Under the pieces are notes generated by a model. It had not been told where the DNA came from, ran no database searches, and saw nothing but the letters and a program-made list of their open reading frames with translations. A program made the translations under genes and the position numbers. A stretch of DNA of 52,409 bases, from contig ONKQ01000035.1 of assembly GCA_900318465.1 (NCBI GenBank), forward strand, positions 1 through 52,409, in the 5' to 3' direction. Source of the DNA: an uncultured Bacteroidales bacterium (GTDB lineage: Bacteria > Bacteroidota > Bacteroidia > Bacteroidales > F082). Below, piece after piece: positions 41,835-52,263 of the stretch. Position 1 is the stretch's first letter. Every line of letters begins with the position of its first letter.

Positions 41835-42290
41835 ATGATTACGAAAGACCAAATAGCAGCCTTGACCAATGAAGCCCTTGCCGACAGCGACCGTTTCTTG
41901 GTCGAAGTGAAGGTGAAGCCCAACAATGTAATTGAAGTCTATGTCGACTCCGACACGGCAATCAACATCGACCACTGCGTTGAAATCAGTCGCTTCATTG
42001 AAGGCAAATTGGACCGCGATGTGGAAGACTTCGAGTTGAGCGTGATGTCGTGGGGTCTTTCAGGTGCCTTGAAAATGGACCGCCAGCTTCAGAAATACGT
42101 GGGGAAGGACGTGGAGGTGAAGACCAAGGAAGTTGGCAAAATACAAGGGAAACTCATTAGCTTCGATGAGGAAAAGGTTGAGATACAGCCAGCTCCGAAG
42201 AAATCATCTAAGAAAAAGCCCGCCGAGCCTCAAACCAACTTGATATTACCCCGCAAAACCACTGAAATCAAACCCGCCATCATCTTCTGA
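41835..42290 (+). CDS. rimP: Ribosome maturation factor RimP
   Basis: 151 residues. FLVEVKVKPNNVIEVYVDSD, then DHCVEISRFIEGKLDRDVED and FELSVMSWGLSGALK, the RimP N-terminal domain; a short SH3-like C-terminal domain follows. Helps 30S assembly. First gene of the conserved rimP-nusA-infB operon. Confidence 0.92.
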   Translation: MITKDQIAALTNEALADSDRFLVEVKVKPNNVIEVYVDSDTAINIDHCVEISRFIEGKLDRDVEDFELSVMSWGLSGALKMDRQLQKYVGKDVEVKTKEVGKIQGKLISFDEEKVEIQPAPKKSSKKKPAEPQTNLILPRKTTEIKPAIIF

Positions 42291-42321
42291 ATTTGAAATT
42301 TGAAATCTTAAATCATATACA

Positions 42322-43581
42322 ATGGACAACTACAAATTAGTCGAAACATTTTCCGAGTTCAAGGACTTTAAGAACATCGACCGTGAAGCCCTGATGCGCA
42401 TCATTGAGGACGTGTTCAGAGGTATGCTCGACAAGAAATTCAACACCAACACCGAAGAGTTCATCGACATCATTGTCAACGTGGACAAAGGTGACTTCGA
42501 AATCTATCACAACCGCACCGTCGTGGAAGATGATGAGTTGAAAGACCCGGCACGCGAAATCAAACTTTCCGATGCCATCAAGATTGAGCCTGACTTCGAG
42601 GTTGGCGACGACGTGAGCGAAGTGCTGAAAATCGAGACTTTCGGTCGGCGCGACATCCTGGCCCTGCGTCAGAACTTGCAGGCCAAAGTTCTTGAGTATG
42701 AGAAGGAAAACATCTTCCAGAAGTATAAGGAGAAGGTGGGTGAGATTATCACTGCCGAGGTGACGCATGTTTGGAAACGCGAAATCATCGTTGTTGATGA
42801 CGAAGGCATTGAGCTGACCCTGCCTCGTATCGAGCAGATTCCAGAGGATATATATAAGAAAGGTGATACGGTGCGTGCCATCGTGAAGAGTGTCGAGAAT
42901 GTCAACGGTTCGCCCGTCGTCATTCTGTCGCGCACGTCCGAGATTTTCCTGCAACGTCTCCTCGAAGCCGAGGTGCCTGAGATTTACGACGGTCTCGTTA
43001 CCGTAAAGAAAATTGTCCGCGAGCCTGGCCAACGTGCCAAGATTGCCGTTGAGAGCTACGACGACCGCATCGACCCCGTGGGCGCTTGTGTCGGTATGAA
43101 AGGCTCTCGTATTCACGGCATTGTCCGCGAGTTGCGCAACGAGAACATTGACGTCATCAATTGGACGACCAATCCGAAGCTCTTCATCCAACGTGCCCTT
43201 AGTCCGGCCAAAATCACGGAGATTCGCCTCAGCGAGGACAATACGATGGCCAATGTTTACATGGAGAACGACCAAATCAGCCTTGCTATCGGTAAAGGTG
43301 GCTACAACATCAAACTGGCTGGCCGCTTGACAGGCTATGAGATTGACGTTTACCGCAACAGCGAAGCCAATGTCGATGAGGAAGACGTTGACCTTCAAGA
43401 GTTTTCCGATGAAATCGACCAGTGGGTCATTGATGCCCTCGTTAAGATGGGCTGTGACACGGCCAAGAACGTGCTTTCCTACACTCCCGATGAGGTTGCC
43501 AAGCGCGCCGATCTCGAAATTGACACCGTCGAAGAGGTGTTCCGAATCCTTAAATCAGAATTTGAACAAGATGCCGAATGA
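42322..43581 (+). CDS. nusA: Transcription termination/antitermination factor NusA
   Basis: 419 residues. N-terminal RNA polymerase-binding domain, S1 domain near residues 135-200 (IITAEVTHVWKREIIVVDDE), two KH domains with GACVGMKGSRIHGIVRELRN and NQISLAIGKGGYNIKLA-type motifs, and a helix-hairpin-helix C-terminus (MGCDTAKNVLSYTPDEVAKR). Binds elongating RNA polymerase. Confidence 0.96.
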   Translation: MDNYKLVETFSEFKDFKNIDREALMRIIEDVFRGMLDKKFNTNTEEFIDIIVNVDKGDFEIYHNRTVVEDDELKDPAREIKLSDAIKIEPDFEVGDDVSEVLKIETFGRRDILALRQNLQAKVLEYEKENIFQKYKEKVGEIITAEVTHVWKREIIVVDDEGIELTLPRIEQIPEDIYKKGDTVRAIVKSVENVNGSPVVILSRTSEIFLQRLLEAEVPEIYDGLVTVKKIVREPGQRAKIAVESYDDRIDPVGACVGMKGSRIHGIVRELRNENIDVINWTTNPKLFIQRALSPAKITEIRLSEDNTMANVYMENDQISLAIGKGGYNIKLAGRLTGYEIDVYRNSEANVDEEDVDLQEFSDEIDQWVIDALVKMGCDTAKNVLSYTPDEVAKRADLEIDTVEEVFRILKSEFEQDAE

Positions 43582-43632
43582 TGCCAAGGCATTGATAAAC
43601 AACAATAAACGAGAAACAAAGAGAAAGAAACT

Positions 43633-46557
43633 ATGTCCGAAGAAGCTAACACTACCATTCGATTGTCGAAAGCGGCAAAAGAATTCAATGTGGGCGTGTC
43701 GACCATCCGTGAATTCCTAACCAAAAAGGGGTTCCAAGTCGATTCATCGCCCAATGCGAAGCTCACGGCAGAAATGTATGATCTGATCGTGAAAGAATAT
43801 CAGGGCGAGAAGGAAGTGAAGAATGAAGCCAAGAAATTGGGCAACATCTCTTACAAGGGAGGGTCTGTTTCCGTTGAATCGGCATCAACGTCATCGCCTA
43901 AAAAGGACGACAACGAGGTGGAGGAAATCATCATTCGTTCCAACACGATGTCGCCCATCATCACCAAGTCTGAGGAACCCAAGGCAGAGGAAAAACCTGC
44001 CGAGCCTGTCGCTCCCGAACCGAAGCCTCAAGAAGAGGAGAAAGCCACTGAAGGTGGCACGGGATTGAAGGTGTTGGGCAAAATCGACCTTGATAGTCTC
44101 AATCCCAAGAAACAGTCGGAAAAGAAAGGCAAGGAGCAATCCAAGAAAGAGCAGAAGCCTGCGCAAAAGTCAGGACAGGAGAAGCCGCAGCAGGCCAAAC
44201 CACAACAGCCCAAGCAGCAGCCTAAACCTGAGCAACAGCCTAAGCCTGAGCAAAAGCCCAAACCAGAGCAAAAGCCTCAGCCCAAACCGGATGCCCCTGT
44301 AGAGAAAAAGGAACAGCTGCCCAACGAGCCTCGTTTCATCAAGACCGAGGTGCAAAAGTTGGAAGGCCCCAAGATTTTGGATAAAATCGAGTTGCCTGAC
44401 GAGAAGAACCGCACCAAAGCTACACCTGAGCGCAAGCGCAAACGCAAGCGCATTAGCGGCAAACCTGAAGGCTCTTCGGAGAATCCTGTCGATCCTAAGG
44501 CCAAGCAGCAAAGCCAAGGCAAGGGCCAAAAGCAGGAGAAAGGGAAGCAGCAAGCTGGAGGCAATGAAGCCAAGAAAGGCACCAAAGACAACGCCAAGCC
44601 CTCGAAGAAAGACCGTAACCGTCAGTCGAAGCGCGAGGAGAAAGTGGAGTTGACCGACGAGGAAATCTCGAAGCAGATTAAGGACACGCTTGCTCGCTTG
44701 TCGCCTATGGGCAAGTCGAAGACCTCGAAACACCGCCGCGAGAAGCGTCAGCAGGTGGCTGGAAGCATCATGGAAGAGATGATGCGTCAGGAAGAGGAGA
44801 AGAAAGTGCTGAAAGTCACCGAGTTCGTCACCGCCAACGAATTGGCCACGATGATGAACGTCCCTGTTGTGAAGGTCATCGGCACTTGCATGAGCCTCGG
44901 TATGCCGGTCTCCATCAACCAACGTCTCGATGCTGAAGCCCTGACTGTGGTGGCCGAAGAGTTTGGTTTCCAAGTCGATTTCGTCAGTGCCGATGTGCAG
45001 GAGGCCATTGCCGAAACGGATGAGAAAGACAATGAGGATGATCTCGTGCCTCGTGCACCGGTCGTCACCGTCATGGGTCACGTCGACCACGGTAAGACTA
45101 AACTCCTTGACTATATCCGTAATACTAACGTGGTGGCTGGTGAAGCTGGTGGTATCACGCAACATATTGGTGCTTATGAAGTTACTACTGAGAGCGGACG
45201 TAAGATAACCTTCTTGGATACCCCTGGTCACGAAGCCTTTACCGCTATGCGTGCCCGTGGTGCCAAAATCACCGACGTGGCCATCATCGTCATCGCTACT
45301 GATGACAATGTGATGCCCCAGACCGTTGAGGCCATCAACCACGCACAGGCCGCTGGAGTTCCTATCGTTTTCGCACTCAATAAGATAGATAAACCAACAT
45401 CACAACCTGACCGCATCCGTGAACAGCTTTCCAAGATGAATATTCTCGTTGAGAGTTGGGGAGGCAAGTATCAGGAGCAGGAAATCGCAGCAAAACTCGG
45501 TACTAATGTCGATGCCCTGTTGGAAAAGGTGTTGCTTGAAGCTGAGTTCCTCGATTTGAAGGCTAACCCGAAACGTTTGGCCAAAGGCTCAGTCATCGAG
45601 TCGGCTTTGGACAAGGGACGTGGTTATGTGGCGAAGATTCTTGTCCAGAACGGTACATTGCGCATTGGTGATATGGTGTTGGCTGGCACCACCTATGGCA
45701 AGGTGAAGGCCATGTTCGATGACCACAACCGCCCTGTCAAAGAGGCTGGCCCTTCAACACCTGTGCTTTTGCTTGGTTTGAACGGTGCCCCGATGCCTGG
45801 CGACGCTTTTAATGTGATGACCGACGAGCGCGAGGTGAAAGCCATTGCCAACCGCCGTGAGCAACTGCAACGCGAACAAACACGCCGCACCAGCCCGCAC
45901 ATCACACTTGATGAGATCGGACGTCGTATCGCCATCGGCGACTTCAAGGAATTGAACATCATCGTCAAGGCTGACGTCGACGGTTCGGTTGAGGCTTTGT
46001 CTGACAGTTTGCTGAAACTTTCCACCGAGGAGGTGCAGGTCAACGTGATCCACAAGTCGGTGGGTGCTATCAGCGAGTCCGATGTCATGCTTGCTTCGGC
46101 CTCCAATGCTGTTATCGTGGGCTTCAATGTGCGTCCTACGGCTCAGGCCCGCAAGATGGCGGAGAGCGAAAAGATCGACATCCGCCTTTATTCTATCATC
46201 TACACCGCCATTGAGGAAATCAAGTCGGCTATCGAAGGTATGTTGGCGCCCGATATTGAAGAGGTCGTCACCTGCAACCTTGAGATTCGCGAGACCTTCA
46301 AGATTAGTAAGGTCGGCACCATTGCTGGCTGTATGGTCTTGGACGGCAAGATTACCCGCAACACCAAGATTCGTGTCATCCGCGATGGTATTGTGGTATA
46401 CACGGGAGTCCTCGGTTCGTTGAAGCGTTACAAAGACGATGTGAAGGAAGTGGCCGCTGGCATGGACTGCGGCCTCAACATTGAGAACTTCAACGACATT
46501 AAGGTTGGCGACATCATCGAAGGTTATACCGAGAAGGAAGTCGCAAGGAAATTGTAA
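43633..46557 (+). CDS. infB: Translation initiation factor IF-2
   Basis: 974 residues. An N-terminal IF2_N domain ([20 protein letters not shown]) precedes a long Lys/Gln/Pro-rich linker (about residues 90-360, with runs such as [12 protein letters not shown]). The G domain has [13 protein letters not shown] near residue 481, DTPGHEAF and NKID, followed by the usual C-terminal domains that bind fMet-tRNA ([19 protein letters not shown]). The linker is compositionally biased but in frame throughout. Ends before a strong terminator. Confidence 0.97.
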   Translation: MSEEANTTIRLSKAAKEFNVGVSTIREFLTKKGFQVDSSPNAKLTAEMYDLIVKEYQGEKEVKNEAKKLGNISYKGGSVSVESASTSSPKKDDNEVEEIIIRSNTMSPIITKSEEPKAEEKPAEPVAPEPKPQEEEKATEGGTGLKVLGKIDLDSLNPKKQSEKKGKEQSKKEQKPAQKSGQEKPQQAKPQQPKQQPKPEQQPKPEQKPKPEQKPQPKPDAPVEKKEQLPNEPRFIKTEVQKLEGPKILDKIELPDEKNRTKATPERKRKRKRISGKPEGSSENPVDPKAKQQSQGKGQKQEKGKQQAGGNEAKKGTKDNAKPSKKDRNRQSKREEKVELTDEEISKQIKDTLARLSPMGKSKTSKHRREKRQQVAGSIMEEMMRQEEEKKVLKVTEFVTANELATMMNVPVVKVIGTCMSLGMPVSINQRLDAEALTVVAEEFGFQVDFVSADVQEAIAETDEKDNEDDLVPRAPVVTVMGHVDHGKTKLLDYIRNTNVVAGEAGGITQHIGAYEVTTESGRKITFLDTPGHEAFTAMRARGAKITDVAIIVIATDDNVMPQTVEAINHAQAAGVPIVFALNKIDKPTSQPDRIREQLSKMNILVESWGGKYQEQEIAAKLGTNVDALLEKVLLEAEFLDLKANPKRLAKGSVIESALDKGRGYVAKILVQNGTLRIGDMVLAGTTYGKVKAMFDDHNRPVKEAGPSTPVLLLGLNGAPMPGDAFNVMTDEREVKAIANRREQLQREQTRRTSPHITLDEIGRRIAIGDFKELNIIVKADVDGSVEALSDSLLKLSTEEVQVNVIHKSVGAISESDVMLASASNAVIVGFNVRPTAQARKMAESEKIDIRLYSIIYTAIEEIKSAIEGMLAPDIEEVVTCNLEIRETFKISKVGTIAGCMVLDGKITRNTKIRVIRDGIVVYTGVLGSLKRYKDDVKEVAAGMDCGLNIENFNDIKVGDIIEGYTEKEVARKL

Positions 46558-46602
46558 TTATTTTGTTTGGGCGAACCTGTGTGTTCGCCTTATAGTTTGT
46601 GT

Positions 46603-46630
46603 GGGGCGAACCTGTGTTCGCCCTTTTTTA
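46603..46630 (+). terminator. Terminator of the rimP-nusA-infB operon
   Basis: GGGGCGAAC-ctgt-GTTCGCCC followed by a T-run. A second, weaker copy of the same hairpin (GGGCGAAC/GTTCGCC) lies just upstream at about 46569-46590. Confidence 0.88.
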
Positions 46631-46663
46631 TGTAATCAAGTCACTTCTTATTGATATTTTCCC

Positions 46664-46671
46664 TATTTTTG
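46664..46671 (+). promoter_or_regulatory. -7 box of structured RNA C
   Basis: TATTTTTG. No other box is visible between here and the mod gene. Confidence 0.65.
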
Positions 46672-46675
46672 CCTC

Positions 46676-46936
46676 GTACTAACCGATAAACGGCAGTGCA
46701 GACATATTTATAGAAAGACGTTTACTGACGTTTTCATTTGACGGTTCGAAACTTCGCAACTTTTGAATTCTATTGTCAAAGAGAATGCAGCGGTGAACGC
46801 CTGCGTTGGTATGTTATTGGTTTTCATCAAGCATATCCATCCGTGGGCTTCGCGTTGCTCAATCTTACAATAGAAGGTAATGCGAAGACCTCGAACCGTG
46901 GGAGCGAGTAACAAGATTCCCACGTTTTTCTTTTTT
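46676..46936 (+). ncRNA. Structured RNA C, divergent member of the three-member family
   Basis: GACATATT (46701-46708), then closing stem GAAAGACGT (46713-46721) with ACGTTTTTC (46922-46930). Inside: GGTTCG (46743-46748) with CGAACC (46892-46897); CTTCGC (46752-46757) with GCGAAG (46882-46887); TCTATTGT (46769-46776) with ACAATAGA (46867-46874); AACGC/GCGTT (46796-46807); and an extra hairpin TGGTATG/CATATCCA (46807-46839). CGTGGGCTT at 46842 echoes the GCGTGGGCTG of A and B. At the 3' end CGTGGGA (46897-46903) can pair with TCCCACG (46918-46924), making a terminator with a T-tract that shares bases with the closing stem. The mod start codon is 52 bases past the closing stem. Confidence 0.6.
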
Positions 46937-46981
46937 AGGGCAACCGCACTGGGGAGTCGGCGGAACGATAAACGCAGAGCA

Positions 46982-48991
46982 ATGATAAAGAACATAATGG
47001 CTCAAAACGAGACGGTGCAACCCAACGACAGAATCATGGCGAAACTTCATGCCGATTTTCCACAATGCTTCAACAAAGAAGGACAATTTGATTTGGAACG
47101 CTTTCAGCAACTGATTCAAAACGAGGTAGATGTGACTCGCGAAGGCTATGAATTGAACTTCCTAGGGAAGAATTATGCCAACTTGATTGCCAGCACCGAG
47201 ACGGAAACCGTCATCCAGCCCGACCTTGAGCACAATGCCAAGCCGGAGAACTGCAACAGCCAGAATGTTTATATCAGCGGTGATAATCTTGACGCACTGA
47301 AGCACTTGCTGAAATCGTACAGCAACAGCATCAAATGCATCTATATCGACCCGCCGTACAATACGGGTAGCGACGGCTTTGTGTATAACGACAGATTCAA
47401 TTTCACCGCAGAACAATTACAGACCAAGTTGGGGATAAGCAAGGAGAAAGCAGACCGCATTCTTGACCTTGCCCGCCGTGGTTCTGCATCCCATTCGGCT
47501 TGGCTGATGTTTATGGCACCGCGCCTGATGCTTGCCAAAGACCTTTTGACCGATGACGGCGTGATTTTCATTTCCATTGATGACAATGAGCAGGCGAATT
47601 TGAAATTGTTGTGTGATAGTGTGTTTGGAGAGGAAAACTTTGTGGCGCAATGTATAATTAATGGCACGCCCAAAAATGATCCTTATGTGGCATCTACGGC
47701 ACATGAATACTGTGTGATATTCGTAAAAAGTATGGATGTTGTGAAAGATGCGAATTATGGAATAATCAATCCTCGATATAAGGATTTGGTTGATATTTTT
47801 GAAAAAGGTAATGGGGATTACGTGTCCATTAAGGCTGCTCTGAAGAAGTATTACAAAGATAATGACCTCGAAGATGATAATATTTCAAACTATAAATATG
47901 TAGATGAATACGGTGTTTATCGAATAGGACCATTAGATGACCCTCAAAGTTCTGGTCCAAAAGATAATAGGATAAATCCTGTGACTGGCAATTATTGTGC
48001 AATTCCTTCAAGAGGATGGAGTTGTACTATAGATACATGGAATGAATGGGTTAGTCAGCATTTAATTGAATTTCCTGATGATGATAGTGTATTGCCATCA
48101 AAGAAAACATATGTTACCGTTGACCGATTGGATGTGATGCGTACTGTTTTTAAGATGCAAACAAGAAAAGATACAGATTTCTTGAAGAAATTATTTGGAA
48201 CATCTTACACTCCATTTTCAAATCCAAAGCCTGTTGATTTAATAAAGACCTTTATCGAAAACTGTAATGATAAAAAAATGATTGTTTGTGATTTCTTTTC
48301 TGGAAGCGCAACTACAATGCAAGCAGTAATGGAATTAAATCGCAAAGATAAAGGCAATCGAAAGTGCTTTCTTGTTCAATGGCAAGAGCCAATAGTTGTT
48401 TCTTCTAATAAATCAAAAAAAGCAAAGAAAATAGCTCAAGCTGCAATTGATTACTTGGATACTCAACACTTACCTTATACAATAGATAATATCGGACAAG
48501 AGAGGATTAGACTTTATGCTAAGAAAATTAGAGAAGAACATCCTGAATATCAAGGTGATTTAGGCTTCAAGCACTACACCCTGCAAGATGTACCACAAAA
48601 CACGTTGGACCGACTTGAACTTTTTGATCCAAAAGGAATGATTGGTGAAGAGGATATTTTGGATAAATTCGGCAAAGATACCGTGTTGGAAACATGGTGC
48701 GTGAAAGACGGCTATGGCTTCGGAGCAAATGTATCGGAATTGAAATTGGCGGACTATACAGCATATCATTGCGGCAGCCATCTTTACTTCGTTGAAGGCA
48801 ATGGCTTTGACGAAAATGCAATGATTGCCCTGATTGACAAATACCATAGCGATGCAGCGTTCAATCCACAAAACATGGTGCTGTTTGGCTATAGTTTTTC
48901 TTTCACACAAGTGGAGATGCTGAAGAAAAACCTCGCCACCTTGAGCGATAGCGCAAAGAACCTGAATATGAACCTTGACATTCGTTACTAA
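46982..48991 (+). CDS. Type III restriction-modification system, Mod (DNA methyltransferase) subunit
   Basis: 669 residues (an ATG at 46997 would remove five). N6-adenine methyltransferase of beta order: catalytic motif IV DPPYNTGSDGFVYNDRFNF near residue 124 and the SAM-binding motif I as DFFSGSATTMQ near residue 438. The region between, about bases 47640-48540, is markedly AT-rich and carries the target recognition part, while both ends match the window average. Recognises and methylates one strand of the target site and directs the partner Res. Ends by a 1-base TAATG overlap with res. Confidence 0.92.
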   Translation: MIKNIMAQNETVQPNDRIMAKLHADFPQCFNKEGQFDLERFQQLIQNEVDVTREGYELNFLGKNYANLIASTETETVIQPDLEHNAKPENCNSQNVYISGDNLDALKHLLKSYSNSIKCIYIDPPYNTGSDGFVYNDRFNFTAEQLQTKLGISKEKADRILDLARRGSASHSAWLMFMAPRLMLAKDLLTDDGVIFISIDDNEQANLKLLCDSVFGEENFVAQCIINGTPKNDPYVASTAHEYCVIFVKSMDVVKDANYGIINPRYKDLVDIFEKGNGDYVSIKAALKKYYKDNDLEDDNISNYKYVDEYGVYRIGPLDDPQSSGPKDNRINPVTGNYCAIPSRGWSCTIDTWNEWVSQHLIEFPDDDSVLPSKKTYVTVDRLDVMRTVFKMQTRKDTDFLKKLFGTSYTPFSNPKPVDLIKTFIENCNDKKMIVCDFFSGSATTMQAVMELNRKDKGNRKCFLVQWQEPIVVSSNKSKKAKKIAQAAIDYLDTQHLPYTIDNIGQERIRLYAKKIREEHPEYQGDLGFKHYTLQDVPQNTLDRLELFDPKGMIGEEDILDKFGKDTVLETWCVKDGYGFGANVSELKLADYTAYHCGSHLYFVEGNGFDENAMIALIDKYHSDAAFNPQNMVLFGYSFSFTQVEMLKKNLATLSDSAKNLNMNLDIRY

Positions 48992-51957
48992 TGGAAATCA
49001 AATATCAAAGCGGGCTGGAACACCAGCAAAAAGCCGTGGATGCCATCGTCAAGGTTTTTGACGAGGTTAGTATAGGCAAGCCAGTGCAACTGTATGAGAA
49101 TCCAACGGTCGATCTTGAAGACACGAAAATCAAGGTGAACATAAAAACCATACAGGCTGATACACAATACAATGTGGATGCCGAGTTCCGCAAGCCTGTC
49201 GTTTCGCAAGATTGTCTTACTCTTGATATTAAGATGGAGACTGGCACAGGAAAGACCTATGTCTATACGCACACGATATACGAGTTGCATAAACGATACG
49301 GCATTAATAAATTCATCGTGGCAGTACCCTCGTTGGCTATCAAGGAAGGAGCAAAGTCATTTCTTGGCGATGCAGATGTGAGAAGACATTTCAGCAACAC
49401 TTGCGGCTACAATGCCGAAATTGTTTTGTGTACACTGAAAGCCATGCAAATCAAGAAAGGCAAGCGGTTCTTTCCATCGGTGGTGAGGGCTTTTGTGGAT
49501 GGGTCAAGCCAAATCACCAACCAAATCTACGTGTTGCTGGTCAATATGGCGTTGCTGACCGACAGAAAAGACGGTTTGCTTGGTCGTGATGATTATGACT
49601 ATGGGGCGCAAGGCTTTTACCGGCCTTTGGATGCGCTGAAAGCTACCCGTCCGTTTGTCATCATCGACGAACCGCATCGTTTTGCCCGCGACCAAAAGGC
49701 TTATACTGTAATCAAGGAACAAATTTGTCCGCAATGTGTCATTCGTTTTGGAGCCACATTCCCTGAAATAACCGCGGGAAGAGGTAAAAACAAGATTACG
49801 CGGAAAGACTACGACAACCTGCTCTACAACTTGAACGCTTGCCAAGCCTTCAACCAAAACCTCATCAAAGGAGTGGCAAAAGAGCATTTTGAATCTCCAA
49901 GCAAGAAAAACGAGAAAATCAAAGTTCAGTCTATTGAAAGTAAAGAGTCGGTTACTTTTAGCCACGTTACTCCTTTGGGAACAAAACCGTACACGCTTTA
50001 TAAAGGTGACTCGTTGGGTTCCATTTCTCCAGATATGGAAGGAATGAGCATTGAAGCTATCGGTAAGGACTTTGTGGAATTCTCCAATGGACAGACCAAG
50101 CAAAAAGGCGAGGAGTTTGACGTAACCCTGTTTGCTGTGTCGTATCAAGAGGCCATGTTGAAATTGGCCATTGAGCGACATTTCGTGACCGAACGCAACA
50201 ATTTCAATCGCTCACAACGCATCAAGACTTTGGCTTTGTTTTTCATTGACGACATTGTTTCGTTCAGAGGCGACAAAGATGGAAATGGTGCATGGCTACG
50301 CGATGCCTTTGATCGGCTATTGAAGGAACGTATTGAAACAGAACTGGCCCAACAAAATTCTGCTGATTATGCTGATTTCTTGAAAGAGAGTCTTTTACAT
50401 CTGCAAGACTGCTCGGCTGGCTATTTCGCCCAGGATAATAGCGATAGCGACGAGGCAGTGGCACAAGAGGTGGATGATATTTTGCGAAACAAGAAAAGAC
50501 TGCTATCATTCAAAAATGAAATTGGCAACTGGAATGTTCGTCGTTTTCTCTTCTCAAAATGGACGCTAAAAGAAGGCTGGGACAATCCCAATGTGTTTAC
50601 CATCACTAAATTGCGTTCAAGTGGCAGCGATATTAGCAAGATTCAAGAAGTAGGGCGCGGTTTGCGCTTGCCTGTTGACGAGTTTGGCAACCGAATCAGC
50701 AACGAGGAGTTTATGCTCAATTATATCGTGGATTTCAAGGAAGCCGACTTCGCCAAAAAATTAGTGGCTGAAATCAATGGTGATGCCACATCGACAGGCA
50801 ATGTTTTGGCCATCACTGATGCCGATTTGGAGAGGGTGGCAGCATTGCGCAAAACGGATCCGAAGACTTTGCTCGTCGAATTGCTTATGAAGAATTATGT
50901 TGGCATAGACAAAGTAATTGCAATTGACACGATTTCTGATTTATACAACGATTACCCTGAGTTTAATACTGGGGTAAACAAGACAAAAGTCATCGACCGT
51001 AACAAGAAGGCAACCAACATGGTAAAGATTCGTTCTGATCGTTATGCAGAACTGAAAGAACTATGGAAGAAGCTCAACCAGAAATACATCATATTCTTCC
51101 AAAACGAACTTGACGAAAAAATCGAAAATGAGTTCCATTTGGATGAAGATACGTTCACTTTTGTGAGAGTGGAGAGCAGTAGAGATAAACTTGACACCAA
51201 CGATAAAGGCAGCTATATCATAGGCGATTCGGGCGTTCAATACACGATGGTTGGTAAGACGATGCCTTACAACGAGTTTTTGAAAAGGATAAGCAAGGCT
51301 ACATCCATTCCAATCAATGTGGTTCATCGAAAAGTGGTAGAATACTTTTCAACTTACCCCCACTTTACAGAAAATTATATCAACGAAAACTCGATGGCTC
51401 GTTTCATTGCCCAATTCAATGATTGGAAGGTTGAGAATATGAAAGGTTTGCTGAAATACAGGCAAGCCAACTACAATGCAAATGAAACTGCGCTCACAGA
51501 TGTGAATGGGTGTTTGAAACCAGAGATTGCACAAGGACTTATTGGCGTTTCTTTGGAACACAGCAATCCGTCAGCTAAGTACTTATATGAAGGTGTCGTT
51601 TTCGATTCCGACTTGGAGAAAAAGAACATAATGAGTGATATTGACGATGTCGTTGTTTTTGGTAAGATTCCGAGAAGAAGCATTGCCATTCCAACGGTTA
51701 TTGACAACTACAGCCCTGATTTTATGTATGTTGTGAAACGAAAAGATGGCAAAAAGGAATTGAATTTGGTTGTTGAGACTAAAGATGTGGAAACCAAATC
51801 CTCTTTGCGTCCTACAGAGCAAGTAAAAATAGATTGCGCGAAGATACTGTTTGAGCAGCTACGATTAGATGGATTTGAAGTGAGATTTGAGACGCAAATT
51901 AGCGATAAGAAAATGCAGGAAATTGTAACTGATTTGTTGAGAGAAGAGACTGCTTAG
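48991..51957 (+). CDS. Type III restriction-modification system, Res (helicase-nuclease) subunit
   Basis: 988 residues. SF2 helicase: Walker A METGTGKTYVY near residue 80, VIIDEPHRF (DEAD-type box) near residue 222, RFGATFPEI, and motif VI near QEVGRGLRLPV (residue 552). The C-terminal nuclease shows the PD-(D/E)xK pattern as YSPDFMYVV and LNLVVETKDVE near residues 910-930. ATP-driven search and double-strand cleavage with Mod. Confidence 0.93.
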   Translation: MEIKYQSGLEHQQKAVDAIVKVFDEVSIGKPVQLYENPTVDLEDTKIKVNIKTIQADTQYNVDAEFRKPVVSQDCLTLDIKMETGTGKTYVYTHTIYELHKRYGINKFIVAVPSLAIKEGAKSFLGDADVRRHFSNTCGYNAEIVLCTLKAMQIKKGKRFFPSVVRAFVDGSSQITNQIYVLLVNMALLTDRKDGLLGRDDYDYGAQGFYRPLDALKATRPFVIIDEPHRFARDQKAYTVIKEQICPQCVIRFGATFPEITAGRGKNKITRKDYDNLLYNLNACQAFNQNLIKGVAKEHFESPSKKNEKIKVQSIESKESVTFSHVTPLGTKPYTLYKGDSLGSISPDMEGMSIEAIGKDFVEFSNGQTKQKGEEFDVTLFAVSYQEAMLKLAIERHFVTERNNFNRSQRIKTLALFFIDDIVSFRGDKDGNGAWLRDAFDRLLKERIETELAQQNSADYADFLKESLLHLQDCSAGYFAQDNSDSDEAVAQEVDDILRNKKRLLSFKNEIGNWNVRRFLFSKWTLKEGWDNPNVFTITKLRSSGSDISKIQEVGRGLRLPVDEFGNRISNEEFMLNYIVDFKEADFAKKLVAEINGDATSTGNVLAITDADLERVAALRKTDPKTLLVELLMKNYVGIDKVIAIDTISDLYNDYPEFNTGVNKTKVIDRNKKATNMVKIRSDRYAELKELWKKLNQKYIIFFQNELDEKIENEFHLDEDTFTFVRVESSRDKLDTNDKGSYIIGDSGVQYTMVGKTMPYNEFLKRISKATSIPINVVHRKVVEYFSTYPHFTENYINENSMARFIAQFNDWKVENMKGLLKYRQANYNANETALTDVNGCLKPEIAQGLIGVSLEHSNPSAKYLYEGVVFDSDLEKKNIMSDIDDVVVFGKIPRRSIAIPTVIDNYSPDFMYVVKRKDGKKELNLVVETKDVETKSSLRPTEQVKIDCAKILFEQLRLDGFEVRFETQISDKKMQEIVTDLLREETA

Positions 51958-52229
51958 CATGAGGCAGCCACCATTTAGAGTCCTGAAAAGACAGTCCTAC
52001 CATACCCCAAAATGCAGTGTCAGGTCTTCATATTGATGCACGGACGGTGCACTTCCGCATCAAAAACGTATCAAAAACTCTCTAGAATTGCCCCTAAGCA
52101 GCCCTTCCGTATGCGTATTATATATAATAAAGGTGTCTAAAACCATTTCAGACTGCGCTGTGATGAAAATTTTTCTCATTGTAAATCAGTAAAATGTAAT
52201 ATTTGAAGAAAAATATTTGAAAAAAGTGC
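51958..52229. other. Intergenic region between res and the rRNA promoter
   Basis: About 270 bases. No convincing gene, terminator or hairpin was found apart from a small palindrome near GCACGGACGGTGC (about 52037-52050). An AT-rich stretch before the rRNA promoter (TATTTGAAGAAAAATATTTG) may be an upstream activating element. Confidence 0.5.
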
Positions 52230-52259
52230 TTGCTGTTAGATAAAAAGGTTGTATTTTTG
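52230..52259 (+). promoter_or_regulatory. rRNA operon promoter
   Basis: TTG at 52230-52232 and TATTTTTG at 52252-52259 with a 19-base spacer, the best match to the Bacteroidota -33/-7 consensus in the window, followed by CAGCC as at the two tRNA promoters. Confidence 0.8.
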
Positions 52260-52263
52260 CAGC

